A DNA stretch of 64,000 nt, taken from assembly GCA_949357655.1 (NCBI GenBank), contig CASHTG010000001.1, forward strand, positions 3,410,001-3,474,000, written 5' to 3'. The stretch is from Parascedosporium putredinis. Lineage: Eukaryota; Ascomycota; Sordariomycetes; Microascales; Microascaceae. Position numbers and translations under genes: made by a program. The stretch's first letter is position 1; the number at the start of each line of letters is the position of its first letter. The notes under the pieces were generated by a model, which was not told the origin of the DNA, searched no databases, and saw only the letters and a program-made list of their open reading frames with translations. This document shows, piece by piece, positions 48,732 to 61,676 of the stretch.

Positions 48732-50718
48732 ATGACCGATATCACAAACAAGCATCCTGCGGTCGAAACCGCCTCAGATGATGACTCGTCCTCTGACTTC
48801 CGGGCCATCGACCCGCACAGCGGCGTGAAGCGCGGTCTCAAGACCCGCCACTTGAGCATGATGGCCCTTGCCGGTATCATCGGTCCCGGTCTCCTGATCG
48901 GCTCCGGCGGTGCCTTGGCGAACGGTGGACCCGCCTCCCTCTTGATCGGTTTCGGTGTCATCGGTATCATTGCCTTTAGGTACGGCCCCACCCCTCTCCT
49001 TCCCCTTCGTCAAACAGCCCTGGCCCTCCTCCCCTCCGGGGTCGTCGGCATTCTTCCCTCAAAAGTAACGGAACCGGGCTGTTTCGTGATGAAAGAGAAG
49101 AAAAGAAAAAGAAAACACAGGCCCACCATGCCTACATATAACTAAAACTAACCCGGTGATCCCCATGATCAGCATCATGCAGAGTCTCGGAGAATTGACT
49201 ACCCTGTACCCCAGCGGCGGCGCCTTCACCGGTCTTGCCGACCGCTTCGTCGACAAAGCCTTTGGCGTGGCCGTGGGCTGGAATTACTACATCATTTGGT
49301 TCTGCGTCTTGGCCAACGAGTACAATGTCATCTCCAGCATCTTCACCTTTTGGGGTCCCCAGGTTCCCGTTTGGGGCTACTTCCTCATCTTTTGGGTGGG
49401 TCTTTTCTTCCGATCGAAGCTCCGCTTTGCCCCCGTTTCCTCCTTGCCAACGAACAAAGCCTGCTAACAGCATACTCCACCGGGACTCTAGTTCGCCTTC
49501 CTTGCCTTCCAACTCCTCGGCGTGGAAACGTTTGGCGAGGCCGAGTTCTGGCTCGCTCTCGTCAAGCTGCTTGGTCTCACGGCCTTCTTCATCTTTGCAC
49601 TCACGTAAGTTCCTCGTCGGTCGGGCCCACGCGCGCGCGCACTCTTTCCCATCCGGCACATGCCGAAGTCTTCCGCAAATCTAACCAATCGGCGCCCTGT
49701 ATCAGTTACGTAACCGGAGGCATCAAGGGCGTAGATGCCCTAGGCACCTTGTACTGGAGGGAACCCGGCCCGTGGGTGTCGGGATTCCGCGGAGTGGCCA
49801 CCGTCTTCGTCTTTTGTTCCACCTTTACGCCGGCGTCGAGTCCGTCGCCGTGGCCGCCACCGAGACCAAGAACCCCGCGTCGCCGTGCCCCTCTCCATCC
49901 GCCAGGTCCTGTGGCGCATCATCTTCATCTACATGGGATCCGCCCTCTTCTTCGGCCTCACCTGCCCCTCCGACGCCCCCGATCTCGTCAGCGGATCCAG
50001 CCGCGCCATCAAGAGCCCCATGACCGTCGCCATCCAAAACGCCGGCTGGGAGGGCGGCGTCCACCTCATCAACGCCTTCATCTTTGTCACCTGCCTGTCC
50101 GCCATCAACAGCTCCATCTACATCGGTTCCCGTACCATCCTGTTCATGGCCCAGGACGGCAAGGCGCCCCGTTTCCTCGGCTGGACCAACAAGCGCGGCG
50201 TGCCCATCCCCGCCATCGTCTTCACTAACCTCTTCGGCGCCCTCTCCATGATGAACGTCAGCACCGGCGCCGGCAAGGCCTACGGTTACATTGTGAACCT
50301 GAGCGGCGTGTCGACCTTCCTCGTCTGGGGCGCCATCTCTTTTACCCACATCCGCTTCCGTCGCGCCTGGATCGCCCAGGGCCACAGCGTCGACGAGCTG
50401 CCCTTCAAGGCTCTTTGGTACCCCTGGAACGCCTACTTTGGTCTCGGTGCCAACATTTTCCTCGCCATCGTCCAGGGCTGGTCGACCCTCTCGCCCTTCG
50501 ACGCCGGAAACTTTGTGGACGCGTACATTCTCCTGCCGCTCTTTGGCGTCATCTACTTTGGCTACAAGTTCATCTTCAAGACCAAGTACTGGAACTTGCA
50601 CGAGATCGACCTGCAGACCGGCAGACGGCGTGATCTTGACGAGGGCAAGAGGAGCCACGATGAGAACCAGGAGGCGGCCTCTCTTCCCTTCTGGAAGAAG
50701 CTGTGGAGGAATTTCTAA
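48732..50718 (+). CDS. Amino-acid permease, AAT family (Gap1/Dip5-like)
   Basis: Plasma-membrane amino-acid/H+ symporter, 12 TM, about 532 aa. Exons: 48732-48979, 49173-49395, 49492-49604 and 49706-50718. The N-tail (MTDITNKHPAVETASDDDSS) precedes RGLKTRHLSMMALAGIIGPG, the diagnostic TM1 motif; then come SIMQSLGELTTLYPSGGAF and YIIWFCVLANEYNVIS. TM6 has FYAGVESVAVAATETKNP, followed by SSIYIGSRTILFMAQDGKAPRF. The tail is charged and ends LPFWKKLWRNF. Two bases are missing, in the T run 49824-49826 and the C run 49873-49876; with both, the last exon is in phase. It lies 1.26 kb upstream of, and in the same direction as, a TauD dioxygenase gene, which suggests a shared nutrient theme. Individual substrates cannot be read from the sequence. 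Confidence 0.9.
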
Positions 50719-51975
50719 AAGGTCGGAGGTACAATGGTATTCTTAGTTGTAGTAGCTGCGTCGTTACCGGCCTAGCCCTTACTTTATATATATTTACCAC
50801 CATAGCTCATCTAACTCTTTTCCCCTCTTCTCAAATCTCGCTCTACAGATCCAACTTGTCTTGTTGCGTTGGCCAATCCCGAGTCTGGCATACAATAGAT
50901 CCATACATCAGGTACAGGATATGTCACTTTACCACTATTTGTTTCCGGATCTAGCGAGCGTGACCAAGCGGGTACATTTGTAGATCCCTATACAGCAATA
51001 GAATTTGCGTTTGCGCCCCAACTGCCGTGTTCTCCAGTGATTCAGCAAAAGTTGCGTTGTTAGTGCACCTTGGGTTACACAGTATCTAAACCTTGTTCTT
51101 CGTCACTATGGGATGGGCCGGCCCCATCAAGGACGTTGAATATATCCACAATGTCGTGCTCGCGGTAGCAGCAGAAAGCCTAGGGGCCAGCGAGGTCAGG
51201 TCTGTTTTCCGATTATTGATCGGTCCCAGGGCGCTGCTCCGACGGCGTGATTACTATTCGACGCCCGGCTTTCGGAGCCAAAAATGGCGTGCTAGCGCGA
51301 CGAGGTTGCATTTTATTCGCCGGCCGCGACACCGGGGAGGAGGGTAGCCCTTGAGCCCCCCTTGTCCCAGTCCCGACTCTCATTGATATTATAAAACTGC
51401 GCGCAGCGTAGCGAAATCCCATTGATTACTTATCAGGAATCACGTTTTTTGGCTGCTTGTGGAGCGAGTCTATTATGTCGCTGGCACTATCTCATTTCTG
51501 TCTTCCTTGAGGAAGGCGGACCGGAATGTCCCCAAATTAGTAGAGGTCGATGTAATCGCGCTATCGCGTCATCGACTGCTAAACGTCGTGCTCGCTCCTT
51601 TTAAGGTCGAGCACGCAATCCGTGTCCCCGCACTCGCCGAGCCAAAGACTATCCGAAGTAAGCCGGTATGGAAGAGTCACGGCTGTCTATCTTAATAGAA
51701 AATATGGAACGATCAATGATGGGATCATTAAGGGGTGTTGATCGTCGATAGCCATCGATTATATAAACGGATAGCACGTTCACACTGCTCTTTTAGATCA
51801 AGTGTTTTCCATTCTACATCGCGCGCTACCGCAGGTGAAATAACGATTTCTTCGGCTTAGACTACGCTCTCTCCTGACAAAAGGGATTATACATCTGCCG
51901 CAGAGGCCCATATCCCTCTAATACTGTCCACCTGCCCACCTGCCCCCTGTCACACCCTCACACCTACCCGCAGTC
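50719..51975. other. Intergenic between permease and dioxygenase
   Basis: No gene. It contains the permease 3' end and the dioxygenase promoter. The last 100 bases before the ATG at 51976 are C-rich with CCTGCCCACCTGCCC-like repeats. Confidence 0.5.
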
Positions 51976-53370
51976 ATGGCTCCCGGAATCCTAGTCGATG
52001 ACACTTACCCTTCCCCTATCAACCATGTTGTACTGTCCAAGAACGAGGACGCCCCTAGGTCCATCTTTCCAGATGGCATCAGGACCTCGGGCCAACACCC
52101 ACCTCTCTACGACACACTAAAGCCCTATTCTGAGTTCCCTAAAGAGATCACCGGGCCTACCGTATGGCGCAAGGAGGACTATGAAAACAATCCCGAGAGG
52201 TGGACCCGTCCGTTCACCGACCAGGAAGTAGAAGAGCTAGGTCGTGCCGCGGACAATTTTATCAACAGCGGCACGGCCCTTACCGGTATCTCCAAGGTGC
52301 GTCTTTGGTTTGCATTCGAGCTATCTCCTCCCTCCCTTGGATACGGCGCCGCGGATAGCTGCCCTTGCCACTTTGTCAATACTTGGTGAATTCTTGACTA
52401 ACGGTATACTTACAGGCCCTCTTTCCTCTTCCAGTACTCGGCAAAGTCCTCGCCACCTTGAGAGAAGATCTCCTCAATGGTAAGGGCTTCATCCTCTTCA
52501 AGCGCTTCCCGCGGATGCTTGGGGCCCTCACAAAACCGCAGTCGCCTACATGGGCCTCGGCACGCACTTGGGCTACTTCCTCTCCCAGAACGGCCGCGGC
52601 CACGTCCTCGGCCACGTAAAGGACGTTGGCGACGACCCTACCCAGATCCACAAGGTGCGCATCTACCGCACCACCGCGCGCCAATTCTTCCACACGGACG
52701 ACGGCGACGTCGTGGGCCTTTGTGCGTCCACCGCGCCGCGGAGGGTGGCGAGAGCGACATCGTGAGCTTCCACAACGTCTGGAACACGCTCGTCCGGGAG
52801 AACGCAGACGTTGCCGAGCTCTTGACGAAACCCGTCTGGTACTTTGACAGGAAGGGTGAGGTCTCGACCGGGCAGGAGGAGTGGACCCGCCAGCCCATCG
52901 CGTACCTCGAGAACGGCGGCAAGAACCGCGTCTACGTCAAGTGGGATCCGTATTACGTTCGGTCCCTCAAGAGGTTCTCTGACGAGGGCCTGATCCCTGC
53001 GCTCAGCCCCGAGCAGGAGCGCGCCGCTCTCATCCTCGAGGAGACTGCCAACAGACTTGCCCTCCACATGGTTCTCGAGGTTGGCGACATCCAGTTCCTC
53101 AGCAACGCACACCTCCTCCACGCTAGGACGCAGTACAAAGGTAGGCTCCCGTAACTTTTTGAACTTGGAAAAAGAACATCCAGACTAACCCAAACCTCGC
53201 TTCACAGACTTCCCTCCCCGGCTCCGCGCCGCCATCTCCTGCGGCTGTGGCTCTCTACTCCCCAAGGCGAGGGCGGATGGGCGCTCCCCATGCCCGATAG
53301 TGCGCAAGCAAAGAGGGGCGGCATCCAGGTGAATGACACGGCTCCGAGTGCCCCACTCGACGCTGAATAA
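51976..53370 (+). CDS. TauD/TfdA-family Fe(II)/2-oxoglutarate dioxygenase
   Basis: A soluble non-haem iron oxygenase, about 403 aa. Family members hydroxylate taurine, other sulfonates or related small acids, releasing sulfite or similar products. Exons: 51976-52296, 52416-53140 and 53208-53370. The core has LNGKGFILFKRFP, then the metal motif QFFHTDDGDVVGLL (His-x-Asp), then LEVGDIQFLSNAHLLHAR with the distal His and the Arg that binds 2-oxoglutarate. The C-end is RRHLLRLWLSTPQGEGGWALPMPDS and TAPSAPLDAE, the usual ending of this fungal subgroup. Three bases are missing: C run 52508-52510, T run 52719-52721 and C run 53216-53219. With these, all phases close. The upstream amino-acid permease gene may import the substrate or a related nutrient (inference). 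Confidence 0.9.
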
Positions 53371-53390
53371 AATGGTGTACGGGAGTGGGC

Positions 53391-53439
53391 AGGAATGCTG
53401 TTGGTGCTGCTAGTGCTGCTGGTGCTGCTGGTGCCGCAA
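53391..53439. repeat. (GTGCTG)n-like minisatellite
   Basis: About six imperfect GCTGCTGGT-type units just after the dioxygenase stop codon, probably within its 3' untranslated region. Confidence 0.75.
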
Positions 53440-54576
53440 CGTTTATGTAGACGACGCTACGACATGTATATAACGGGACATCCTCGGGGTGATCCGAGAA
53501 TGATATAGTACGAGTTCATGACAACACAATCAATACTTTCATCATAGCCTAGGGTTCCTGCCTTCATGTTTATAACTCGTGACCAAGATAGGGAGCGAAA
53601 CGCGCCTTCGAAGGCGAAAAGTGAGACAGAACTCACTCGCCCCTTGATGCTTTTTCAGCCCATGGTATGGTGAACCCCCACCACACAAGGCTTCTTGAAT
53701 CGTTACGGTCCAGTTGAAAGGTAGATATCGTCGTGCATGTCGCAACAAAGTCTGCATAGGATATAATACTGATAAGTCAAGCAAGTTTCTTGACATCGGA
53801 TCGTTCATAGGATCGTCAGATCCTAAAAGATGATGCGGCTGTGTCCTTAATAAGCAGTCATAGAGCCCGGGATCAACATTGAGCTTTGTTGAATGAGAAA
53901 TCACATCTCCTCGTCGGCCGAGCCAAGATATTGGTTCGGGTTAGGGCTCAATGAACAACGGTCCCGATGTGTTTTTGGGGAGATATTCTGTTGGTCTACC
54001 TTTCCTTATGCATTCTTTTCTCCCTTTCCCTCTCCCTCTCCCTTTGCCGACGAATTTATCTCCTTACTTTCAATTTTATCCCCCACAATAGAGGCACATG
54101 GGACTGAGTGATCGGGTGCTCATTGCAGCTTGGGTTCTGGCTGTACGAGTCATGGGAATGAAGCTGCTGCCAAACAAGGGACAAAAGTTCCTCGGGACCG
54201 AAAACGGCTCAAAGATCAAGTAAAACCGACCCCGAGCTTCCTCAATTGGTTGATCTCTTCGAGGAGATGGTTACACCCTCTATTCGACCTCGACCCAACA
54301 GGAGACAGGCACTGTCCTCTTTCAAGGTTCTTGTGACAAGGGACGTTTCGTCGACTATAATTAGTGGCCGCTGGCGCCACGAATCTGAGACAGGCAGAGA
54401 TAGAGGAGCGTGCGCAATCTACGGTCACGTGCTTCCACATGTTGCCGTACATTCCACATGTAGTCGTTCGGGGCATGCGACCTGGGGGCCTCCCAACAGA
54501 TTGAATATTTCGCTCTTCCGGATACGAAGATAAAATGAGACTAAAATCGAAATTGTTGAAAAGAAAAAAAGAACTG

Positions 54577-54609
54577 AAAAAATAAATAAGTAAATAAATA
54601 AATAAATAG
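54577..54609. repeat. (AAAT)n microsatellite
   Basis: About seven imperfect AAAT units with one G interruption. Confidence 0.85.
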
Positions 54610-56668
54610 AATTGAAAAGGAATATTGAAAATATACCAAGAAGGAAGAACATGAGGGGACGAAGAGATGGGTCCAGTCGAGACAAAAGAAGGCCGACAGC
54701 CGCAACTCGGCCTCGAATTGCCTTGTGAGGAACTCCAGCTCCAACTCGAAAGTCTAAGCGATCCCGTCTGTACGAGCCCGAGAGGCCGGATTCGTCGAAG
54801 GATGCCGATCGAGGGGGGTACTTTGCTCGTTCAGACGTACGTACCAACAAGTGTAACTTGCTGGCGCAGCCCGTGTTCCATACTCACATACACAGACTCA
54901 CTCCATCGCTGCTGCGATGAGAGTCTGCAAGATGCACTGCGCCCCGTCAATAGATTGACATGCCAACGTAAACCCTCTAGGAATAGCACTTAAACCCACT
55001 TTTAAAGAAGCTTTTTCTTCTGTTTCCGCTCGTAAACGACCCATCCGGATCCCACCTTAGGGCCTTTTCGTAGCCACTAGCGAGGGAGCGAAGCCTCCCT
55101 TCCCCCATTCCCGCATTGCTAACCTCAATCAACCGGACTTTTGGTCCCCTTTCGAGTGCCAGATCCGTCGACTAGGACCTGTGTCCAATAGATCCAAAGG
55201 CCTCCTGTTCGAACAGAGAGGGTTGCGCGATCGACGGACATTCGGGGTACCAAGACGGGCTGGTTTCCAGCAACAAAAAATGAGCCGAACTTGCAGACCA
55301 TTTTCAGTTCATACCGTCATTATGAAACTTGCCGTACGATCACCCAGGGTTGTGAGCCCTCCCATTTTTCGCCCTTGGGGAAACGCTGCTCCCTGAAAGG
55401 TTTCGTCGCCGAGGAATGACGATAAAGTGATCCGTTGGGAGGGGCGATTCTCTGGACCCCTGTACACCCCCGTCCTGTCGACCACGTTTGAGGTGCTGGG
55501 GGTGTGGGGACATGTCGAGCCAATCAAGATCCATCAGCCTGCACGCCGATATTTAACCGGCTCATGTTGGACGGCTCCTTCCTCCTGTGGCGCTAACTGT
55601 GCCAACTGGCAGAGAACAGTACAGTGGGGCCTTCACCTGTCGTACTGCCTGTCAAAGGCTGGTCCAGCGCCTGGGGCTCTGGGACTGAACAAATTCATCA
55701 ACAATTGATCGTGGTCGGCCCGCAGCTGAGGGTGCATTAGACCCCCTCCCTTCGGGCCCATAGCCCATAGCCCATGTCGCTTGCGTTATCTCGTTGTCTC
55801 GAGCAACCTTCCCCCATTTAGGTTTTCCCGCTCCGTGATTAAAATCTCTTTTCGGCGGGCTGGATACCCTGAAATCCCTTGATAAATGTCAATATGTATA
55901 CAATTCCCTCAGTACCGTTCCCTCGTTCTCATCGCTCCAAGTTTTGTTTATTGTGAATGACATCTGCTCCCTCGCGCAAGCTCTATTCTCTCCCTGTCGG
56001 GCGAGAAGACGAAACGGGCTTAATCCACCAAAACACAAGTTAGAAACATCACCTTACGATTTCCTTTTTCGAGACGGCCAGTGTACGGCCTGTTCGCTAT
56101 CACGGACTTGTTGCTCCCTCGGTAAAAACCAGGTTTCTCACGGTGGACGTCTCAAGGTGGAAGGTCTCGACTGCTCGGCCCCCTTCCTCGTTACCCTCTC
56201 GGCGCCTACCTGTGACAACAAGTCTCCTCGCCAGAGGGGAAGATCCCCATCCTTGCCCCGTTCACTCCGACATCCTGGCCCTCATCACTCGCCCTCGAAC
56301 AAACAATTCCGTGCAATTGTCGAATTGAGCCTCTTGGCTCTGACCTGCCAAACGGCTTGACCGGCACAGGTCCCACACATCCCTCTTTCTTCATCCCTTG
56401 GCCGTGAAGATCCCCGGGAGAATCGAGCCACAAGAGTAGCCGCACCCTTCGCCATCAAAGCCAAGCCTACCATCCCCTGTCTCCCTCTGTTCCCTGCCCG
56501 CCCGATAATACCCCCGATCTCCGCCTCATCCACGGTCTCTCTTCCCAATTTTTCTCGAAACCAACGTCCCCGACCTGCCGCCGTTATTCGAAAGTCCTTG
56601 ATTGCGCGAACGACTCCCTCTTCACCACCGGCGCCCGGTCGCCAACGACTTCTCCTCCGCCAGCCACT

Positions 56669-58734
56669 ATGGACACTACAACAGATATACTCGCCTCCAC
56701 GAGCGGCATCTTCGCGAGGAACGGAGTATCCGACCCCAACGCTGCCGAGAGACCGCCCATATTTCGCGTCGTCGGTATCATCTTGGCCGTGTCGTCCGGA
56801 GCCTTTATTGGAACATCATTCGTCTTGAAGAAGTTTGGATTGCTCAAGGCCAACGAGAAATACCAGGAAGTCGCGGGTGAAGGCTATGGCTATCTCAAAA
56901 ACGTTTGGTGGTGGTCCGGCATGACCTCATGATCGTCGGAGAGGTACTCAACTTCGTCGCATACGCCTTCACCGATGCCATCCTCGTCACCCCCTCGGAG
57001 CACTCTCCGTCGTCATCGCCACCGTCCTTTCCGCCATTTTCCTCAAGGAGCGGCTCAGTTTGGTCGGAAAAGTCGGCTGCTTTCTTTGCATTGTCGGCTC
57101 CGTTGTCATTGTCTTGAATGCGCCGCAGTCCTCGGCCGTGGCCAACATCCAACAAATGCAAAGCTTTGTCATTGCTCCCGGATTCCTCAGTTACGCTGGC
57201 GTTATCATTGTGGGATCCACCATCGCCGCCCTCTATGCGGGCCCGAGGTGGGGAAGAAGAACATGCTTGTCTACATCTCGATATGCAGTTGGGTTGGAGG
57301 TTTGAGTGTGGTTGCCATTCAGGGTCTTGGCGCGGCTATCATTGCGCAGGCGGGTGGCACGCCCCAATTCAACCAGTGGTTCCTCTATGTCCTCTTGGTG
57401 TTCGTCATCGCCACGCTCCTCACCGAAATCATCTACTTGAATGTTAGTCCTCCTCCAACACCACACCCCCTTGACCTCCCTTACCATTTTAACGACGACA
57501 ATATTGACTAATCTCTTGATAACAGAAAGCCTTGAACCTTTTCAACGCTGCGCTCGTCACCCCCACTTACTACGTTTACTTTACCTCGACCACCATCATC
57601 AGCTCCATTGTTCTGTTCCGAGGCTTCAAGGGGACACCGATTCAAATCATCACCATTGTCAATGGTTTCCTTACCATTTGCGCCGGAGTCGTGCTATTGC
57701 AGCTCTCCAAGTCCGCCAAGGATGTACCGGACACGGCCGTCTTCAAGGGCGACCTTGATCAAATCCAGACCATCGCCGAGCAAGAGCAGCCCGAGACCGA
57801 GCCCAAGGCGGACGCCATCCGCGGCACTGCCGCCATCGTTCGGCGATTATCACAGGCCCGCCAGCAGCGAGAGCTCGAGGAGCTGCGTCGACTTCAAGAG
57901 GAAAAGAGGGCGGAACAGCTGGAACCTGTCAACGAGGATGGACCCCTTTACGAGTGGGACGGCTTGCGAAGGAGAAGAACAATCGTGGTCGGCCGCGCGC
58001 CTGGCACTGCGTCATCCTACCGGTCTTCGAACCTTGCGGTCCCCTTCTCCGAACCTCAGAGGACCCCGCATCCTCCGCTCGGCATGTCCCACTTCCCTTC
58101 TCCCGGCGAGGAACCCGAGCGCGAAATTATCCGCACGCCGAGCATACTCTCCAGCATCGCCGGCACTATTCGTGGCCGCGCGCGCACTACAACTCCCTCC
58201 AAGTCAGAATTTCCGTCGGACCTTAAAATGCGAAGCCCAATGCATCCCGTGCCTTTAACCGAGATTGCGGTGCATAACCAAGCACCGGGACAAGGCGGTC
58301 TGTATCCGAGGTCCCAGGAGCACACCTATGGTCTCCCGTCTTCCCAGGACTCTCAATACCACGGGGCGGGTGGCATGCTTTCCGTACCCGGTTCCGAAAG
58401 TGCTCCAGATCTCTCACCTCGACGCCAATTCTCGTTCCAGAACCTATTCAAGAGGCATCACTCCCACTCACATGCCGGAGACGAAGAGCTAGCGCGGCAA
58501 CGGCCCACATCATCGGCTCGCGGTTACACCACCATCCAGGCCAAGTCGGCGACGGAAGAAGAGCGGCTCGGCCTCGTCAAGGGCGATTCTCAGGTCACGG
58601 TCGCGTTCCCTCCGTTCGTTGAAGAGGAGGAGGAAGGATATTTCGATGAGGAGAAGTCTCGCGCCGCGGCTGGAGGCGCCGCTGAATCCTCTCGGTACGG
58701 TCGAGGCATTACAACACCGCCGCGGAGGAAGTGA
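56669..58734 (+). CDS. NIPA-type magnesium transporter (DMT superfamily)
   Basis: Membrane Mg2+ transporter of the NIPA group, about 661 aa in two exons, 56669-57442 and 57526-58734. The N-part has IFRVVGIILAVSSGAFIGTS and FVLKKFGLLKANEKY, then GYLKNVWWWSGM. Next come LMIVGEVLNFVAYAFTDAIL, IATVLSAIFLKERLSLVGKV, GCFLCIVGSVVIVLNAPQ and LTEIIYLNKALNLFNAALVT; then PTYYVYFTSTTIISSIVLF. These are the family's nine-TM core and conserved stretches. A cytosolic tail of about 330 residues follows, with a charged helix (RQQRELEELRRLQEEKRAEQ) and Ser/Pro-rich sequence. Three bases are missing: C 56925-56926, C 56990-56994 and C 57242-57244 (or G 57250-57253). With them exon 1 is in phase. Likely site: plasma or endosomal membrane. 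Confidence 0.88.
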
Positions 58735-61676
58735 CGGACGAGAGGAAGAGCAGTCAGCCAGACGGGATACGCGTGCACGACAGTATACCAGCAGCAGGAG
58801 CGGCAGTGAATCTTCCTCTTCCTCGCAGGCAATGCCGCCATTACCAAAGGAAAGAGCCAGGCCTCCGCGTGGTGGTCAGCCTGGGGCCTTTATCTGATAT
58901 GGCTATGGCCTGCATGGCGACATCGACATTTCAAAGCATGGCGAAGATGCCTGTATGAATATATAACGACCTGACTTTTTTTTTCTTGTGGGAGAGTGGC
59001 TATTTTGCAGGCCCTTAGTTGGGGGTCTCGTGTACACTACCAACGTTTTGTTTTGATGGAAGCGATCATTGGTTTTTCTGTTTCTCGCCTACCTGGAATG
59101 CATTGATGTTTTTTTGGACATTGCAATTGGATGAAAAAGGGAGGGGCTCATACTTGGGTAACGGGATCACGACCGCATTCTCTAAGGGAAATGGCTCTTA
59201 GGGGGCTTTGCAGGATGGGAATCTGGATTTAGGCTTATAGTCTGGGGAGATGTCTGTTGCTCTTTTTTTTTAAGCCTTCCATTTCAGATAGGCTGTCTGC
59301 GGAGAAGGCCCTCTTCATCTGGGATACCGCAGCTTCCATTCATAGAAGATAGCTAGCTTTGAACGAAAATAAAATGATGCGGGCGAGGAGCCCGGATCAG
59401 TTCCATTTTCAAAATAACGATGATCATTTCATCTGATGAACCTGTCGCAGCTCTCGCCATCCCAATTGATGTTTCTCGCCACTTCTATGGTCTCCTGGGC
59501 AATGGGCATCCGAGACATCTTGATCAAACATGACCAGGTTTACGTTCCACTGTGAGCCTCGACCACTTTATGCTCCCCATTATCGCATGTGGCAAGCATC
59601 TCTTGCCGCAATTCCGTTTTTACTTTCTTTCCCAGGCCATCAATTACCTTGCCATCTACCTCGGTACACTACACTCCCTTGTCCCTTTCGTCGCATGGCA
59701 ACCCCATTCACCACGGGCCCAAGGTGCTACCTCAAAGATTTTGCAATCTTGGATTGGACTTCTCATCCGAGGATTTCCCTCAATCCATTCCGCCATTTCG
59801 AAATTTCAAGGTTCCTAGCTAGCTAGTTTATATGTACAGCTGTTTCTGATGGGCGAAGACATGAACGAGTCACTTTCAATTACCATGACCCTGCCATCAG
59901 GGGGCGGAGAGATTAGGAGCACTGAGTGCCAGCGTTTCTCAAGTAAAATGCATGCCACATAAAATCTGCTACTAGTCCACCGTTTATTCCCCATTTTCTC
60001 GCCCACATACCACTAGTATTTTTATCTTGTTTCCAGACCAAGTTTGCCAGCCCTTGGTCAATTCCAATGAGAAAATTGCTAGCATGAATTCTGCTTCATC
60101 AGTGATGTGATGCAGTAGTGACAGCAATGGGGTTACTGAAGAGTCTACATGTAGTGACAGAATAGATTACATGTAGAATCGCGACTTCCCCTATCCACGC
60201 GCACTGCACTGAAAGCGCGTGTGAGACCAAGCCAGGTACGAAACGAAAGAGCGATTCGAGCTCCAAAGATCTCCAAGCGGCGCGAAATGTCTCTCTAGCC
60301 AATTGGGCAACCGTGTTTCAGCCACTCAAGGCACTCGCACCAGGATTAAGGTGCTGCCGCCCATCATATTCTTTACACGAGCTAAAGAATGCAAGGCAAT
60401 GGCAAGACACATCCAGCTTGCCAGCCGGTGGAGTGCATGTTTTCGTTGCCAGATCGACACGAACTCGTCTACTATAATCATGCCACTCGGTAGCGGATAG
60501 AGACGATGACAGCGCCTCTGGCTTATCAAGGTTACAGCGGGAAGGTCAGGTCAACACATTAGACTCAACTTTTCCGTCCCTCCCGCTCTTTGTCGAGTCC
60601 GCTTCGAAGCCACATCAAGACCACATCCACTAACGCCAAACCCCCTCCAGTGCTCTCTCTTCCTCCTTATGGGACTTTGTGAATAGTGAATGAGCGACTG
60701 TTGCGGCCAACCTTGCCCACCATCTACAAATGGCCGAGGCGGTCTCAACCCAGCTTGGCATTTTTCCCCTTGGAGATTATTTACTCGTGATCCTCCGAGA
60801 TAAAATTTCGCTTTCTTGCTAGTGTAATAAAATGGCCTGTACAACTCTATCTCCTTCCAGCTTTCTCTCTAGCACCCATGTCCCGTCTCTGTCTCATCGC
60901 CCGACTGCAAGTGAGACTTGCTATGTAGAACGGATCCCACTTCTGGTTCCGCAAAGATTTTGACTTTTAGAGACCTCGTAATCTTCACGTCTTGGAAGGT
61001 GCTTTGGAATTGCACGTCCCCGTGTAATATACTATCCGATGGTTCCTGATCTAAACGCGGGACTACGTTCCACATGGAGCTGTTCCGATATGATGTCCTA
61101 GAGCCCCGACAACCGTACCTCCTTCCCAACAACCCCTTTCCCTAGCTTGCCTAGCTACAGATCGACCCTTCTTCCAGGAAATCAGGAAGAGAACAACATC
61201 CAGTGCCCCTCGGGAAGAGGAAACAGCAAGTGACCGTGCTGTTTGTATACGAGGAAGCAACGCCATAAACACCCCTCTATTCCTATCCCAGGGAAGGAAG
61301 TCACGCCGGGCCCCGTTCCTACCAAACCTTCCGTTGTTCTATCGTGCAAAGTTGCTTTCACGAGCTTTTGTTTTCTTGAGCTTAGCCCCTCTCCCCTTCA
61401 TTCCCCCTCTGCAGCATTCAAAAACCGGCACCATCATACGTATATCATCCCTCTCATACTCTCCCATTTGAACTTCATGACGTGGTAGACCGTTCTCAGG
61501 CAGCATTTCTATATCCACTCTCCCTCGGATTATCTTCTACTCCCAGCAACATATTCTTTGCATTGGCCTCAGATACTGCCCACAGTCGCTTCTGCAAAAC
61601 GGCATCATTAACCCTTGACAACACCAGTGTGCCTTGACGTCTCGTTGTATAGACGTTGAAACCTCCAACCGTCACA
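58735..61676. other. Intergenic (2.9 kb)
   Basis: No supported gene. Two TACATGTA palindromes lie only 22 bases apart at 60146-60153 and 60168-60175. A T run is at 58977-58985. The right end is the promoter side of the chitin deacetylase gene. Confidence 0.5.

Larger units (their letters stand above)
53371..56668. other. Intergenic (3.3 kb)
   Basis: No supported gene. It includes an (AAAT)n tract near 54577-54609 and a CT-rich leader from about 56150 up to the ATG at 56669. Frames such as 54425-54850 (-) and 55944-56360 (+) look random. Confidence 0.5.

Noticed and set aside
49825..50658. 277-aa acidic open frame (-) opposite the amino-acid permease
   Set aside because: Antisense shadow of the permease exon with its biased third positions.
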